DNA of 19,812 nucleotides from Planctomycetota bacterium (GCA_020425885.1 JAGQRA010000782.1:1-19812), one strand, 5' to 3'. Shown: positions 7,072 through 14,691, numbered from the stretch's first letter. Notes: generated from the sequence alone by a model not told the origin. Program-made: numbers and translations.

Positions 7072-7713
7072 TCAGAACTTCATGTCGGTATCGTAGCCGC
7101 CGGAGTCCTCGCCGGTCGGCTCCCCGGCCCCCGATGCTGCCACTTGCCACGGTGGCTCGGTGGCCGCCAACTCGAACCAGCGCGCGACGTAACCGGCGGC
7201 GCGCTCGTCGGCGTGAACCGGATCGCGTACCGCCGCCAGCAGCAACGCGCCAGTGGCGATCTTCGCGCACGTCCCGGGCGGTGCCGGCACCTCCTGCTCG
7301 AGATCGGGCGGCCCGAGGCTGCCCTCGGCGAAGAACACCGCCATCGCCGCGCATCCCGCCGCGGTGTCCAACCCACAGCGCTCCGCGGCGTCGTGCGCGG
7401 CGCGCCGCAGTTCGTCGGTACCCTCGACCAGCCAGGCGCTGGTCGCAGCCAACGCCTCGGTCGTGGCGACCGCGCCATCGCCGTCGACGCCGCCGGCCGC
7501 GTCCCACGCCAGCCACACCGCCTCACGCGGCTCGAGGGCGTGACACAGGAACCGCACCGCATCCTTGGCCGCCCCGCCATCGAGCAGGCGCTGCAGGAAG
7601 GTCGCCGCATCGGGTTCGTCGGTGAGCCACGGCGCGATGTCGTTCTCGAAATCGCACCCCGAGCAGATCTCGGCGGCCGACCGGGCACGGAATCTCTCGA
7701 GCACTTCGTCCAT
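7072..7713 (-). CDS. Small T6SS-linked protein resembling DUF6931
   Basis: A 213-residue soluble, Ala-rich helical protein without a signal peptide. The clearest motif is AVRFLCHALEPREAVWLAW (52-70). It resembles, from memory, the 'LPxREAVWW' signature of DUF6931 proteins sometimes found beside T6SS genes; I cannot verify this here. The middle (75-185) is helical with several Cys, and the C-terminus (190-213) is a Gly/Glu/Asp-rich flexible tail. Its ATG shares a base with the stop of the upstream Hcp-VgrG gene (TAATG at 7713), so the two are very likely translationally coupled. That coupling suggests a chaperone, adaptor or cargo-loading role for this VgrG, as adaptors often follow their vgrG, but this is inference. 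Confidence 0.87.
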   Translation of the reverse strand: MDEVLERFRARSAAEICSGCDFENDIAPWLTDEPDAATFLQRLLDGGAAKDAVRFLCHALEPREAVWLAWDAAGGVDGDGAVATTEALAATSAWLVEGTDELRRAAHDAAERCGLDTAAGCAAMAVFFAEGSLGPPDLEQEVPAPPGTCAKIATGALLLAAVRDPVHADERAAGYVARWFELAATEPPWQVAASGAGEPTGEDSGGYDTDMKF

Positions 7714-10496
7714 TACCCGAGCTTCATGATGCCGCCGGCCGCTTTCAACATCCCAGAGCCGCTGAGCTGACAAATCGCGCTCTTGATGTCGACCTGGACC
7801 GAGCCATCGAGCGTGACCTTGAGGCCTTTGACGGTGATCCCGCTCTGATCGATCTTGATGCTGTTGGAGCCGACCTTGAGCTCGATGCCGCCCATCGCAT
7901 CGGCCGAGTACTTGCCGACGCTGACCTTGGTGGTCTGGTTGCCGAGCTTCACCGTCAGGGTGTCGTTGCCGGTGTCGACGCTGACCTCACGATTGCCGGT
8001 CTTGACCGTGTGCGTGTCGTTACCGGTGTCGACGCTGACTTCACGGTTGCCGGTCTTGACGGTATGGGTGTCGTTGCCGGTGTCGACGCTGACCTCACGG
8101 TTGCCGGTCTTGACGGTGTGGGTGTCGTTGCCGGTCTCGATCAAGAGCGTGCGATCGCCCTGCTTCAGGGTGTAGGTGTCGTTGCCTTCCTTGATCTCGA
8201 TGGTCCGGTCCTTCTCGATCGTGATCGTCTGGCTGCCCTCGGCATCCTTGCCGACGGTCAGGATGTCGTCGTGCTCGACCACGCGTTCGAAGTCCTTCTC
8301 GGCATGGAAGTAGATCTGCTCCGAGCCCTTCTTGTCCTCGAACCGCAGCTCGTTGAAGTTCTCGGCCTTGCCTTCCTTCGTCGATCGGGTCTTGACGCCG
8401 GACTGCGTCATGTTGGCCGGCAACGCGTACGGCGGCAGGTTGTCCTCGTTGTAGACCGAGCCCGTGATCAACGGGCGGTCGGGATCGCCCTCGAGGAACT
8501 CGACGACGACCTCCTGGCCGATCCGGGGCAGCCACATGCTGCCCCAGTTCTTGCCCGCGATCGTCTGCGCGACGCGGACGAAGCAGGAGCTGTTCTCGTC
8601 CTTTTGGCCGTCGCGATCCCAGGGGAACTGCACCTTCACCGAACCGTACTTGTCGGGCAGGATCTCCTCGCCCGAGGGGCCGACGACGACCGCGGTCTGC
8701 GGCCCTTTGACCGTCGGACGCGGCGTGATCCGCGCCGGCCGGAACGTCACCGCCTTGGGGATGCACTCGAAGTCGTTGACGTAGTAGATGCGTGCCTTCA
8801 GCTCGGACACCGGCATCACGTAGGCGCGATGGACGACGCCCGTCAGCACGAACTCCTGCCCCTTCTCCTCGTCACACTCGTGCTCCTTGACCGAGAACTT
8901 GGTGCCGGCCGTGAAGGCGTCGCAGTTGCCGTCGCCATCGACGACGCAGTGCGAGACCTCTTCGGCCTCGATGCGGGTCTTGGCGCGTTGGCCGCCATCG
9001 GAGACGTTGGGATAGCGACCCGGGTAGTCGTACAGCTCGTAGTCGGCGATCTTGGGCAGATCGACGACCGAAGAGGCCTGGGCCTCGAGCGTCTCCGACG
9101 GTGTCGTGTGGTTGTAGTCGCGGAACCGGACCTGGCCGGAGATGTGGGAGAGATGCTTGGTCCAGTTGCGGATGTGCTTGCCGTCGACGGCGCCGTGGGC
9201 CTGCATCACGTCCTTCGGATCGCAGTTGCTGTGCGCCACCGACGAGTCGGCCAGGATCATCTTGTGCGAGCCGGCCGCGAACCGGAAGAAGTAGAAGATG
9301 CCGTGCTCCTCGAGCAGGCGGCTCATGAAGTCGAAGTCGGTCTCGCGGTACTGGACGCAGTACTCGAGCGCCGGGTAGGTGGCGCGGAGGTTCGACTTGT
9401 CGTAGTCGGTGAAGCCGAGCTTGGAGAACACCGCCTCGACGATCTCGACCACGGTCTTCTGCTGGAAGATCCGGCAGTCCGTCCGCTTGGTCAGCATCCA
9501 CAGCCACGGCACGACCACCAACGTGTAGATGCGGTGATCGATCGCCTTCTGACCCGCATACATCTCGGCGACGATGCCGTGGAAGTGGCGCGGCTGTGTG
9601 GTGCTGCCCGAGTCGATGTCCTCGTGGTCCTCGATACGGAAGGAAACCGGCTTGCCGATGACCTTGTTGGCGGCGACCGCCAGGTCCTCCGAGGTGACCT
9701 CGAGCCGGAAATGGAACAGGCCCGACACTTCCTCGCTGCCGACGAAACCGCCGAGAGCGAACTCGACGCCGTTGATGGCGTCGATCGCCAGCACCCGATC
9801 CTCCTGGATGAAGTCCGGGTCCTCGTCGTCGGTCCACATCCGGCCGGCGGCGCGCTCGACGACCTCCTGCGCCGGGGTCTTGACGGTCCGCTTGCCGACC
9901 CCCTTGCCGCCTACTGCGGTGACCGCCGCCTCGCCCGGGCCGCCGCCGTCGGCGATCGGGGCAGTGGTCTCGGCGCGCACGTAGCCGCCGGCGAGCTGGG
10001 TCTGGTCCTTGCTGAAGCCGGTGGCCTCGAAGGCGATGGTCTGGAACAGCACGCGGATCTCGTCGGTGATCTCGTCCGGCTCCGCCGATTGGCCGAACGA
10101 CTGAACCCGCGCCTCCTTGACGAAGATCCGCATGTAAGGCTCGTCGACGCCATCGCGGCAGCAATCGATCTGGATATCGCGAGAGGTCCCGGCCAGGGCC
10201 CAGTCGAGGATGGCGGTGCTGTCCGGCCCCGCCAACTTGCTCAGCGTGAGGCCCGTCTTGTAGAACCCCATCGAACCCGGCAGCGCCTCGCTCTGCCCGC
10301 GCTTCTTGCCCGCCTTCTTGCGGCTCGGCTTGTCGTCGTCGTCGTCGTCCTCGTCGGCGGTCGCCGCCTCCTGCGAGCCGAAGGAGAAGCTGTAGACGTC
10401 GATCCAATTCTCGTGGCCCTGCTCGCTGACCGCGCCGGGGATCGTGATCTCGGAGGCCGGGGCTCCGACACGGCTGATTCTCATGTAGGTCGGCAT
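7713..10496 (-). CDS. vgrG: Hcp-VgrG fusion (tube protein joined to spike protein)
   Basis: A 927-residue protein with two T6SS structural modules. Residues 1-160 form an Hcp domain: start MPTYMRI, the strand WIDVYSFSFG (31-40), GLTLSKLAG (82-90), and the late strands YMRIFVKEARV (121-131) and IRVLFQTIAFEA (147-158). A loop inside this domain carries a six-Asp run followed by Lys/Arg (48-67). After a Gly-rich linker (165-230) comes a complete VgrG. Its gp27-like part runs about 233-600 and includes FDFMSRLLEEHGIFYFFRF (388-406). The gp5 OB-fold runs about 608-685, with GSVKVQFPWDRDG (618-630) and GDPDRPLITGSVYN (670-683). The C-terminal beta-helix (740-900) includes four 18-residue repeats. 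No extra effector domain follows the helix. The ATG at 10496 has AGGTG just upstream. VgrG trimerises at the tip of hexameric Hcp rings, so a trimer of this fusion would carry three tethered Hcp domains. Confidence 0.93.
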   Translation of the reverse strand: MPTYMRISRVGAPASEITIPGAVSEQGHENWIDVYSFSFGSQEAATADEDDDDDDKPSRKKAGKKRGQSEALPGSMGFYKTGLTLSKLAGPDSTAILDWALAGTSRDIQIDCCRDGVDEPYMRIFVKEARVQSFGQSAEPDEITDEIRVLFQTIAFEATGFSKDQTQLAGGYVRAETTAPIADGGGPGEAAVTAVGGKGVGKRTVKTPAQEVVERAAGRMWTDDEDPDFIQEDRVLAIDAINGVEFALGGFVGSEEVSGLFHFRLEVTSEDLAVAANKVIGKPVSFRIEDHEDIDSGSTTQPRHFHGIVAEMYAGQKAIDHRIYTLVVVPWLWMLTKRTDCRIFQQKTVVEIVEAVFSKLGFTDYDKSNLRATYPALEYCVQYRETDFDFMSRLLEEHGIFYFFRFAAGSHKMILADSSVAHSNCDPKDVMQAHGAVDGKHIRNWTKHLSHISGQVRFRDYNHTTPSETLEAQASSVVDLPKIADYELYDYPGRYPNVSDGGQRAKTRIEAEEVSHCVVDGDGNCDAFTAGTKFSVKEHECDEEKGQEFVLTGVVHRAYVMPVSELKARIYYVNDFECIPKAVTFRPARITPRPTVKGPQTAVVVGPSGEEILPDKYGSVKVQFPWDRDGQKDENSSCFVRVAQTIAGKNWGSMWLPRIGQEVVVEFLEGDPDRPLITGSVYNEDNLPPYALPANMTQSGVKTRSTKEGKAENFNELRFEDKKGSEQIYFHAEKDFERVVEHDDILTVGKDAEGSQTITIEKDRTIEIKEGNDTYTLKQGDRTLLIETGNDTHTVKTGNREVSVDTGNDTHTVKTGNREVSVDTGNDTHTVKTGNREVSVDTGNDTLTVKLGNQTTKVSVGKYSADAMGGIELKVGSNSIKIDQSGITVKGLKVTLDGSVQVDIKSAICQLSGSGMLKAAGGIMKLG
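7960..8175 (-). repeat. 54-bp tandem repeat, four units, in the VgrG beta-helix
   Basis: Four consecutive 54-bp units begin at 7960, 8014, 8068 and 8122. Each encodes 18 residues of the form (D/E)TGNDTHTVKTGNREVSV. The middle units are almost identical in DNA, while the one nearest the C-terminus (TLTVKLGNQTTKVSV) is diverged. They lie in the gp5 C-terminal beta-helix, where such repeats build successive turns of the needle. The near identity points to recent duplication or gene conversion and to variable needle length. It is not a CRISPR array: there are no spacers and the reading frame is continuous. Confidence 0.85.
10296..10355 (-). repeat. Asp-rich triplet tract encoding the acidic/basic loop of the Hcp domain
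   Basis: A GTC/GTCC-type triplet run (GAC codons on the coding strand) encodes six consecutive Asp, followed by a basic KPSRKKAGKKR segment (residues 56-66 of the Hcp-VgrG protein). It falls in a loop after the WIDVYSFSFG strand and makes that loop longer than in typical Hcp. Triplet slippage would change the Asp count without breaking the frame. Confidence 0.7.
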
Positions 10497-10548
10497 GACT
10501 TCATCACCTGGTCGCGCGAAGACGGCGGGTCGGACGAAGGGCTGGTCG

Positions 10549-11046
10549 CTACTTGCAGGACACGGTCTTGCTGACCGTCTTGCGCCATTCGGTGGGGTTG
10601 TCCTTGCCGTAGCTGTAGTGCTCCACGGTCAGTTTCTCGTACTGGAGTTTCATGGTGATCGTGGCCCGCCCCTTCTCGGCGTCGGCCATGTTCATCGAGT
10701 AGCTGATCAGCTTGACCGCCTCGAGGCGATACGTCATGTGCTTGCGCCACTTGCCATCGGCCACGGTGTCGCCACCGCAGACGTCGAACTGCACGTCGAG
10801 TTGGTCGCCGGTCAGCATCCAGGTCATGAGCTTCGGGCCGGCGCGGTCGATGGCGGGCTTCACTACCTCGAACTCGCCCTGCTCGGCCTGCATCAGCTCG
10901 CCATCGTCCTCGCTCTTCTTGCTGAGTCGGACCTGCTTCTCGTCGAGTTCGACGGAGTAGCCGCAGGAGTCGACGAGCACCCATCCCCGGTGTTCGCCGG
11001 CGGCGACATCGCCCTCGATCGAACCGGCCTTCATGAAAATTGGCAT
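10549..11046 (-). CDS. hcp: Hcp-family protein, second free-standing copy
   Basis: A 165-residue protein of the Hcp (TssD) family, divergent from its neighbour at 11335-11847. Shared features are the start MPIFMKAG, FEVVKPAIDRAGPKLMTWML (59-78, compare the FKDVEISKGMDKASPNLMKWN of the other copy), an ITMKLQYEKLTVEHYSYGKDNP strand set near the end (about 132-153), and a short C-terminal strand. Hcp forms hexameric rings that stack into the T6SS inner tube, and rings can carry small effectors. The start at 11046 is fixed by GGAGGA 8 nt upstream; the open frame runs further upstream (to 11085) but has no ribosome binding site there. It lies 52 nt before the Hcp-VgrG gene. It could be an alternative tube ring or a partner of the fusion; low similarity to the other Hcp argues against a recent duplicate. 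Confidence 0.88.
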   Translation of the reverse strand: MPIFMKAGSIEGDVAAGEHRGWVLVDSCGYSVELDEKQVRLSKKSEDDGELMQAEQGEFEVVKPAIDRAGPKLMTWMLTGDQLDVQFDVCGGDTVADGKWRKHMTYRLEAVKLISYSMNMADAEKGRATITMKLQYEKLTVEHYSYGKDNPTEWRKTVSKTVSCK

Positions 11047-11062
11047 GAGTCGAGTCCTCCGA
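11046..11062 (-). promoter_or_regulatory. Ribosome binding site that sets the start of the second hcp
   Basis: On the minus strand GGAGGA lies 8 nt before the ATG at 11046 and is the best Shine-Dalgarno match of the tube/spike block. It selects the MPIFMKAG start over the in-frame upstream codons and implies strong translation, as expected for an Hcp needed in many copies. Confidence 0.7.
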
Positions 11063-11334
11063 TCAGCAAAGCAACCGCCGCCCAACTACCGGGCGAGACC
11101 GGAGAAGAGCGGCGGAGAAGAGTCTACTGCAGCGTGACCGGCGCGGGCGTTTGGCGTGACCGATGCGAAGCGACGATACCGCCGGGCAACCATCGACCGG
11201 GGCGAGATGGTCCAGCCGGGGCGGCCGCCGCACATCCTGATCAACGTCCCGCACGTACGGCGCAGGCGAATGACCCAGATGAAAGGTGCCGCCGGATGGT
11301 GCTGCGCGGGGCATCAGCCCGCGACCGGATCCAA
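11047..11334 (-). other. 288-bp non-coding gap between the two hcp genes; likely leader or promoter region
   Basis: This is the longest stretch without a gene in the window. I find no convincing coding frame, RNA gene or clear -35/-10 pair. It holds a GC-rich hairpin close behind the first hcp (11305-11323) and ends with the strong ribosome binding site of the second hcp. Because the rest of the operon is tightly packed, this gap is the most likely place for an internal promoter or a processing site that sets hcp levels apart from the baseplate genes. That is inference. Confidence 0.45.
11305..11323. terminator. Possible hairpin just after the first hcp
   Basis: An inverted repeat of about seven pairs with one bulged base (arms CGCGGG / CCCGCG around GCATCAG) lies 12 nt beyond the hcp stop at 11335. 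There is no T-run after it, so it would be a weak terminator or an mRNA-stabilising 3' stem rather than a classical intrinsic terminator. Confidence 0.35.
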
Positions 11335-11847
11335 TCAGGAAGCGCCGCTCGCCGTCTCGAGATCGTAGATGACGGTGTCGCGACGATCCTCGGTGTTGTC
11401 CTTCTTGTACGAGATGAACTCCATCGAGATCTTGGTGTAGTCGAGGGAGAGGTTCTCCGTGACCTGACCTTCCTCGTTGGCCTCCGAGTCGTAGTTGGTG
11501 AGCAAGGTGTCGAACAGGATCATCTGCAGCACGACCTGGCCGTCTTCCTTGCAGATGTCGATCGTCACCTTGTAGGTGGCGCCCGAGATGTTCCACTTCA
11601 TCAGGTTCGGGCTGGCCTTGTCCATGCCCTTGCTGATCTCGACGTCCTTGAAGTCGACCTGGTTGGTGGTGCGATCGGTGACGTTGCCGGGCGCAGTGTT
11701 GACGCCATCGCGTTCGGTCGGGAGCTTCACCGACTCGAGCGGAATCCACGCCACGTGGGACTGCTGCGAGGCGTTGCCCTCGATCGTGGCTTCGATGCTC
11801 ATGGGACCGGAAGTTGTCCCGCTCTCACACTTCATGTAGACGGCCAT
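11335..11847 (-). CDS. hcp: Hcp (TssD), T6SS inner-tube protein
   Basis: A 170-residue Hcp1-family protein. Typical features are MAVYMKCES at the start, FKDVEISKGMDKASPNLMKWN (about 65-85), the YKVTIDIC strand, and VTENLSLDYTKISMEFISYK (about 130-149), the conserved late beta strands of the Hcp barrel. Six copies make a ring and rings stack into the tube expelled by sheath contraction. GGAGA lies about 8 nt before the ATG at 11847. It sits 141 nt downstream of clpV and 288 nt before the next hcp, so it may be transcribed at a different level from both. It lacks any fused toxin domain and is the best candidate for the main structural tube subunit of this locus. Confidence 0.93.
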   Translation of the reverse strand: MAVYMKCESGTTSGPMSIEATIEGNASQQSHVAWIPLESVKLPTERDGVNTAPGNVTDRTTNQVDFKDVEISKGMDKASPNLMKWNISGATYKVTIDICKEDGQVVLQMILFDTLLTNYDSEANEEGQVTENLSLDYTKISMEFISYKKDNTEDRRDTVIYDLETASGAS

Positions 11848-11947
11848 TTGGGTTCTCCGCGAGTTGGATTAGGCCGCGTTCGTGTCGGAGCCGAACCGGC
11901 GTGCTGTAAGTTGGAGGGGCGCCTCGCTGTCGCGAGTCCGCCGAGGT

Positions 11948-11976
11948 GGCAGAGTGTCCGACTCGGGGATTCTGCC
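11948..11976. terminator. Possible hairpin after clpV
   Basis: Arms GGCAGA (11948-11953) and TCTGCC (11971-11976) flank a 17-nt loop that contains a further weak CCGA/TCGG pairing. It lies 13 nt beyond the clpV stop, in the 141-nt gap before hcp. No T-run follows it on the minus strand. It could separate clpV from hcp expression; support is weak. Confidence 0.3.
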
Positions 11977-11988
11977 GAGGTCCCTCTA

Positions 11989-14616
11989 TCAGGTCAAGGT
12001 ATATGAGAAGGCGCCATCGGGCGCCACCGCGACCGCGACCGACTGGATCGCCCCTCCATCCGCCATCCGCGACAGGAACTCGCCGGCCATCTGCGGCAGC
12101 AGGGTCTTGTTGAGGATGTGATCGACGTTGCGGGCCCCGGTCTCGACCTCCGTGCACCGCGCCGCGATTGCAGAGACGAGGTCGTCGCCGAAGGTCATCG
12201 GGACGCCGTAGGATTCGTCGACGCGGCGAACGATCTTGCGCAGTTTGAGTCGGATGATGCCCTTCATGACCTCGTCACCCAACGGGAAATAGGGCAGGAT
12301 GGTCGTGCGGCCGAGGAACGCCGGCTTGAACGTCTTCAACAGCTCGGGCCGCAGCGCCTCCGTCATGCCCTCGCTGTCCGGCATGGTCTCGGGATCGGCA
12401 TACAACGACATGATCGTGTCGGTGCCGGCGTTGGTCGTCATCAGGATCACGGTGTTGCGGAAGTCGATGTCGCGACCCTCGCCGTCCTTCAGCGTGCCCT
12501 TGTCGAAGACCTGGTAGAAGATCTCCTGCACGCCGGGATGGGCCTTCTCGAGCTCGTCGAGCAGCACGACGCTGTACGGCTTGCGCCGCACCGCCTCGGT
12601 CAGGATGCCGCCTTCGCCGTAGCCGACATAACCGGGCGGCGAGCCCATGAGCAGCGAGACCTTGTGCTCCTCCTTGAACTCCGACATGTTGATGACGGTC
12701 ATGTTCTGCTCGCCGCCGTACAGCAGTTCGGCGAGCGCGATGGCGGTCTCGGTCTTGCCGACGCCGCTGGTGCCGACCAGCATGAAGACGCCGATCGGAC
12801 GCACCGGATCGGTCAGCCCGGCGCGGCTGGTACGGATGGCCTGGGCGATCGCGTCGAGCGCCGAGCCCTGGCCCACGACCCGTTCCTCGAGCTGCTCCTT
12901 CAGCGACAGCACGCCGCGGATCTCGTCGGCCACCATGCGCCCGGCCGGGATGCCGGTCCAGTTCGAGATGACCTCGGCGATGGCCTGGGCATCGACGAAC
13001 GGGTGCACCAGCGGTGACTCGCCCTGGATCTCGCGCAGCGCCTTGACCCGGGCCTGGAGCTTGTCGCGCAGCTCCGCCGGCACCTCGCCGGCCTGCACCG
13101 CGGTATCGAGCTGATCCTTGAGCGCGCCGATCTCGGCGACGCACTCCTTCTCCTTGCCCCAGAGTTCCTGCAGCGTGGCCATGCGCTGCTGGCACTGCTC
13201 GCGATCGGCCTCGTGCTGCCGCAGGTCCTCTTCCTTGGCATCGCCCGAGGCCAGCTCGCGGCGGATGACACCGATCGAGGTGTCGAGCTGCTCGATGCGT
13301 CGCTGACAGTCTTCGATCTGGGCCGGGGTCGCGGCCTGGCTCAGGTTCACGCGCGCGCAGGCCGTGTCGAGAACGCTGACCGACTTGTCCGGCAGCTGTC
13401 GGCCCGACAGGTAGCGGCTCGAGAGTCGGACCGACTCGACCACCGCCTCGTCCATGATGCGGACGCCGTGATGCTTCTCCATCATGCCGGCCAGCCCGCG
13501 CATGATCTGGATCGCCACGTCGGCGCTCGGCTCCTCGATCTTGACCACCTGGAAGCGACGGGCCAGCGCCGCATCGCGTTCGAAGTACTTCTTGTACTCG
13601 GCCCAGGTCGTCGCCGCGATCGTGCGCAGCTCGCCGCGGGCCAGCGCCGGCTTCAGCAGGTTGGCGGCGTCACCCTGACCGGCCTGACCGCCGGCGCCGA
13701 TCATGGTATGGGCCTCGTCGATGAACAGGATCACGGGCTTGGGCGAGGCCTTGACCTCGTTGATCACGTTCTTCAGGCGATTCTCGAACTCACCCTTCAT
13801 GCCGGCGCCGGCCTGCAGCAGGGCGAGATCGAGGGTGCGAACCACGACGTTCTGCAGCGACGGCGGCACATCGCCGGTGGCGATCTTCAGCGCGAAGCCC
13901 TCGGCGACCGCGGTCTTGCCGACCCCCGGCTCGCCGGTGAGGATCGGGTTGTTCTGGCGCCGCCGGGTCAGGATGTCGATCACCTGCCTGATCTCGGCGT
14001 CGCGGCCGAGCACGGGATCGATGCCGCCATCGCGCGCGCGCGCCGTCAGATCGACGGTGAACTGATCGAGGGCCCCCGATCCCCCACCGGCCACCGGGCC
14101 GCCGGCGGCAGGCGCGCCGGTGGCGGCGGTCTGCTTCTCCTCGGCCGAGCCGGCGGTGATCTTCTGGAACTCGCGCAACAGCCGATCGGCGGAGACCGCC
14201 TCGAACTCGGGGCAGGCCTGCGTCATCTGGTGCGCGAGGCCGTCGGCGGACATCAACGCGCACAGCACGTGGCCGCTGCGCACGGCGCCGGCGTTGAACT
14301 CGAGCGAACCCACGAGCCAGGCATCGCGGGCCAGGTCGACGACCGAGGGCGCCAGGGCCGGCGGCCGCGAGTTGCCGGTCTTGAGCCGATCCAGAGCCCG
14401 CGTCAGGCCGGCCTGGATCCGCGCCGGATCGATCTCGAAGTGTCGCAGCGCCAACACCAGATCCGACTTCGGCGACTCGAGGATCTTGAGCAGCCAGTGC
14501 TCGACCTCGATGTTGTAGTTGGTGCGCGACAGACAGAGTCCGGCGGCGCCTTCCAAGGCCTGGCGGCAGGTGTCGTTGAGATGGGAAACGAGCGATCGGA
14601 GGTTCGCTGTGGTCAT
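11989..14616 (-). CDS. tssH: ClpV (TssH), AAA+ unfoldase recycling the contracted sheath
   Basis: An 875-residue ClpB-class AAA+ ATPase of the ClpV subfamily, a normal length for ClpV. The Clp_N domain (about 1-155) binds sheath subunits. The first AAA module has Walker A GEPGVGKT (228-235) and Walker B VILFIDEAHT (295-304). A short coiled-coil middle domain lies at about 435-525. The second AAA module has Walker A GTSGVGKT (615-622), Walker B SVVLLDELEKA (682-692) and the pore loop GSPPGYVGYG (658-667). All key ATPase residues are present, so the enzyme should be active. ClpV hexamers pull TssC from contracted sheaths to free TssB/TssC for reuse. The low-complexity Ala/Gly linker at 160-182 joins Clp_N to AAA1. 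The gene lies 75 nt after tssG, the widest gap in the baseplate block, with no clear ribosome binding site. Confidence 0.97.
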   Translation of the reverse strand: MTTANLRSLVSHLNDTCRQALEGAAGLCLSRTNYNIEVEHWLLKILESPKSDLVLALRHFEIDPARIQAGLTRALDRLKTGNSRPPALAPSVVDLARDAWLVGSLEFNAGAVRSGHVLCALMSADGLAHQMTQACPEFEAVSADRLLREFQKITAGSAEEKQTAATGAPAAGGPVAGGGSGALDQFTVDLTARARDGGIDPVLGRDAEIRQVIDILTRRRQNNPILTGEPGVGKTAVAEGFALKIATGDVPPSLQNVVVRTLDLALLQAGAGMKGEFENRLKNVINEVKASPKPVILFIDEAHTMIGAGGQAGQGDAANLLKPALARGELRTIAATTWAEYKKYFERDAALARRFQVVKIEEPSADVAIQIMRGLAGMMEKHHGVRIMDEAVVESVRLSSRYLSGRQLPDKSVSVLDTACARVNLSQAATPAQIEDCQRRIEQLDTSIGVIRRELASGDAKEEDLRQHEADREQCQQRMATLQELWGKEKECVAEIGALKDQLDTAVQAGEVPAELRDKLQARVKALREIQGESPLVHPFVDAQAIAEVISNWTGIPAGRMVADEIRGVLSLKEQLEERVVGQGSALDAIAQAIRTSRAGLTDPVRPIGVFMLVGTSGVGKTETAIALAELLYGGEQNMTVINMSEFKEEHKVSLLMGSPPGYVGYGEGGILTEAVRRKPYSVVLLDELEKAHPGVQEIFYQVFDKGTLKDGEGRDIDFRNTVILMTTNAGTDTIMSLYADPETMPDSEGMTEALRPELLKTFKPAFLGRTTILPYFPLGDEVMKGIIRLKLRKIVRRVDESYGVPMTFGDDLVSAIAARCTEVETGARNVDHILNKTLLPQMAGEFLSRMADGGAIQSVAVAVAPDGAFSYTLT

Positions 14617-14691
14617 GACCGGTTCATGGTGTCAGAGGGCTTCGGCAACCTTCGCGATCGTGGCCGGGAGGCAGACCGCCGACGGTCGAGA

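Noticed and set aside
6998..7516. Upstream extension of the fused sheath protein
   Set aside because: The extra 173 residues are Arg/Gly-rich, overlap the DUF6931-like gene and include no start with a ribosome binding site; TssB similarity begins right after the ATG at 6997.
7960..8175. 54-bp repeats as a CRISPR array
   Set aside because: There are no spacers, the units are contiguous and in frame, and they fall inside the VgrG beta-helix.
8010..10574. 854-codon open frame on the plus strand opposite the Hcp-VgrG gene
   Set aside because: Its composition is that of a GC-rich antisense shadow; the minus strand clearly encodes Hcp and VgrG domains over the same bases.
11156..11368. 70-residue plus-strand open frame in the hcp-hcp gap
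   Set aside because: It has no ribosome binding site, overlaps the end of hcp in antisense, and has no recognisable pattern.
14617..14691. Possible small gene or promoter between tssG and clpV
   Set aside because: It is only 75 nt. A tiny ATG-initiated frame of four codons overlaps the clpV start, but nothing supports it as functional, and no -35/-10 pair is visible.
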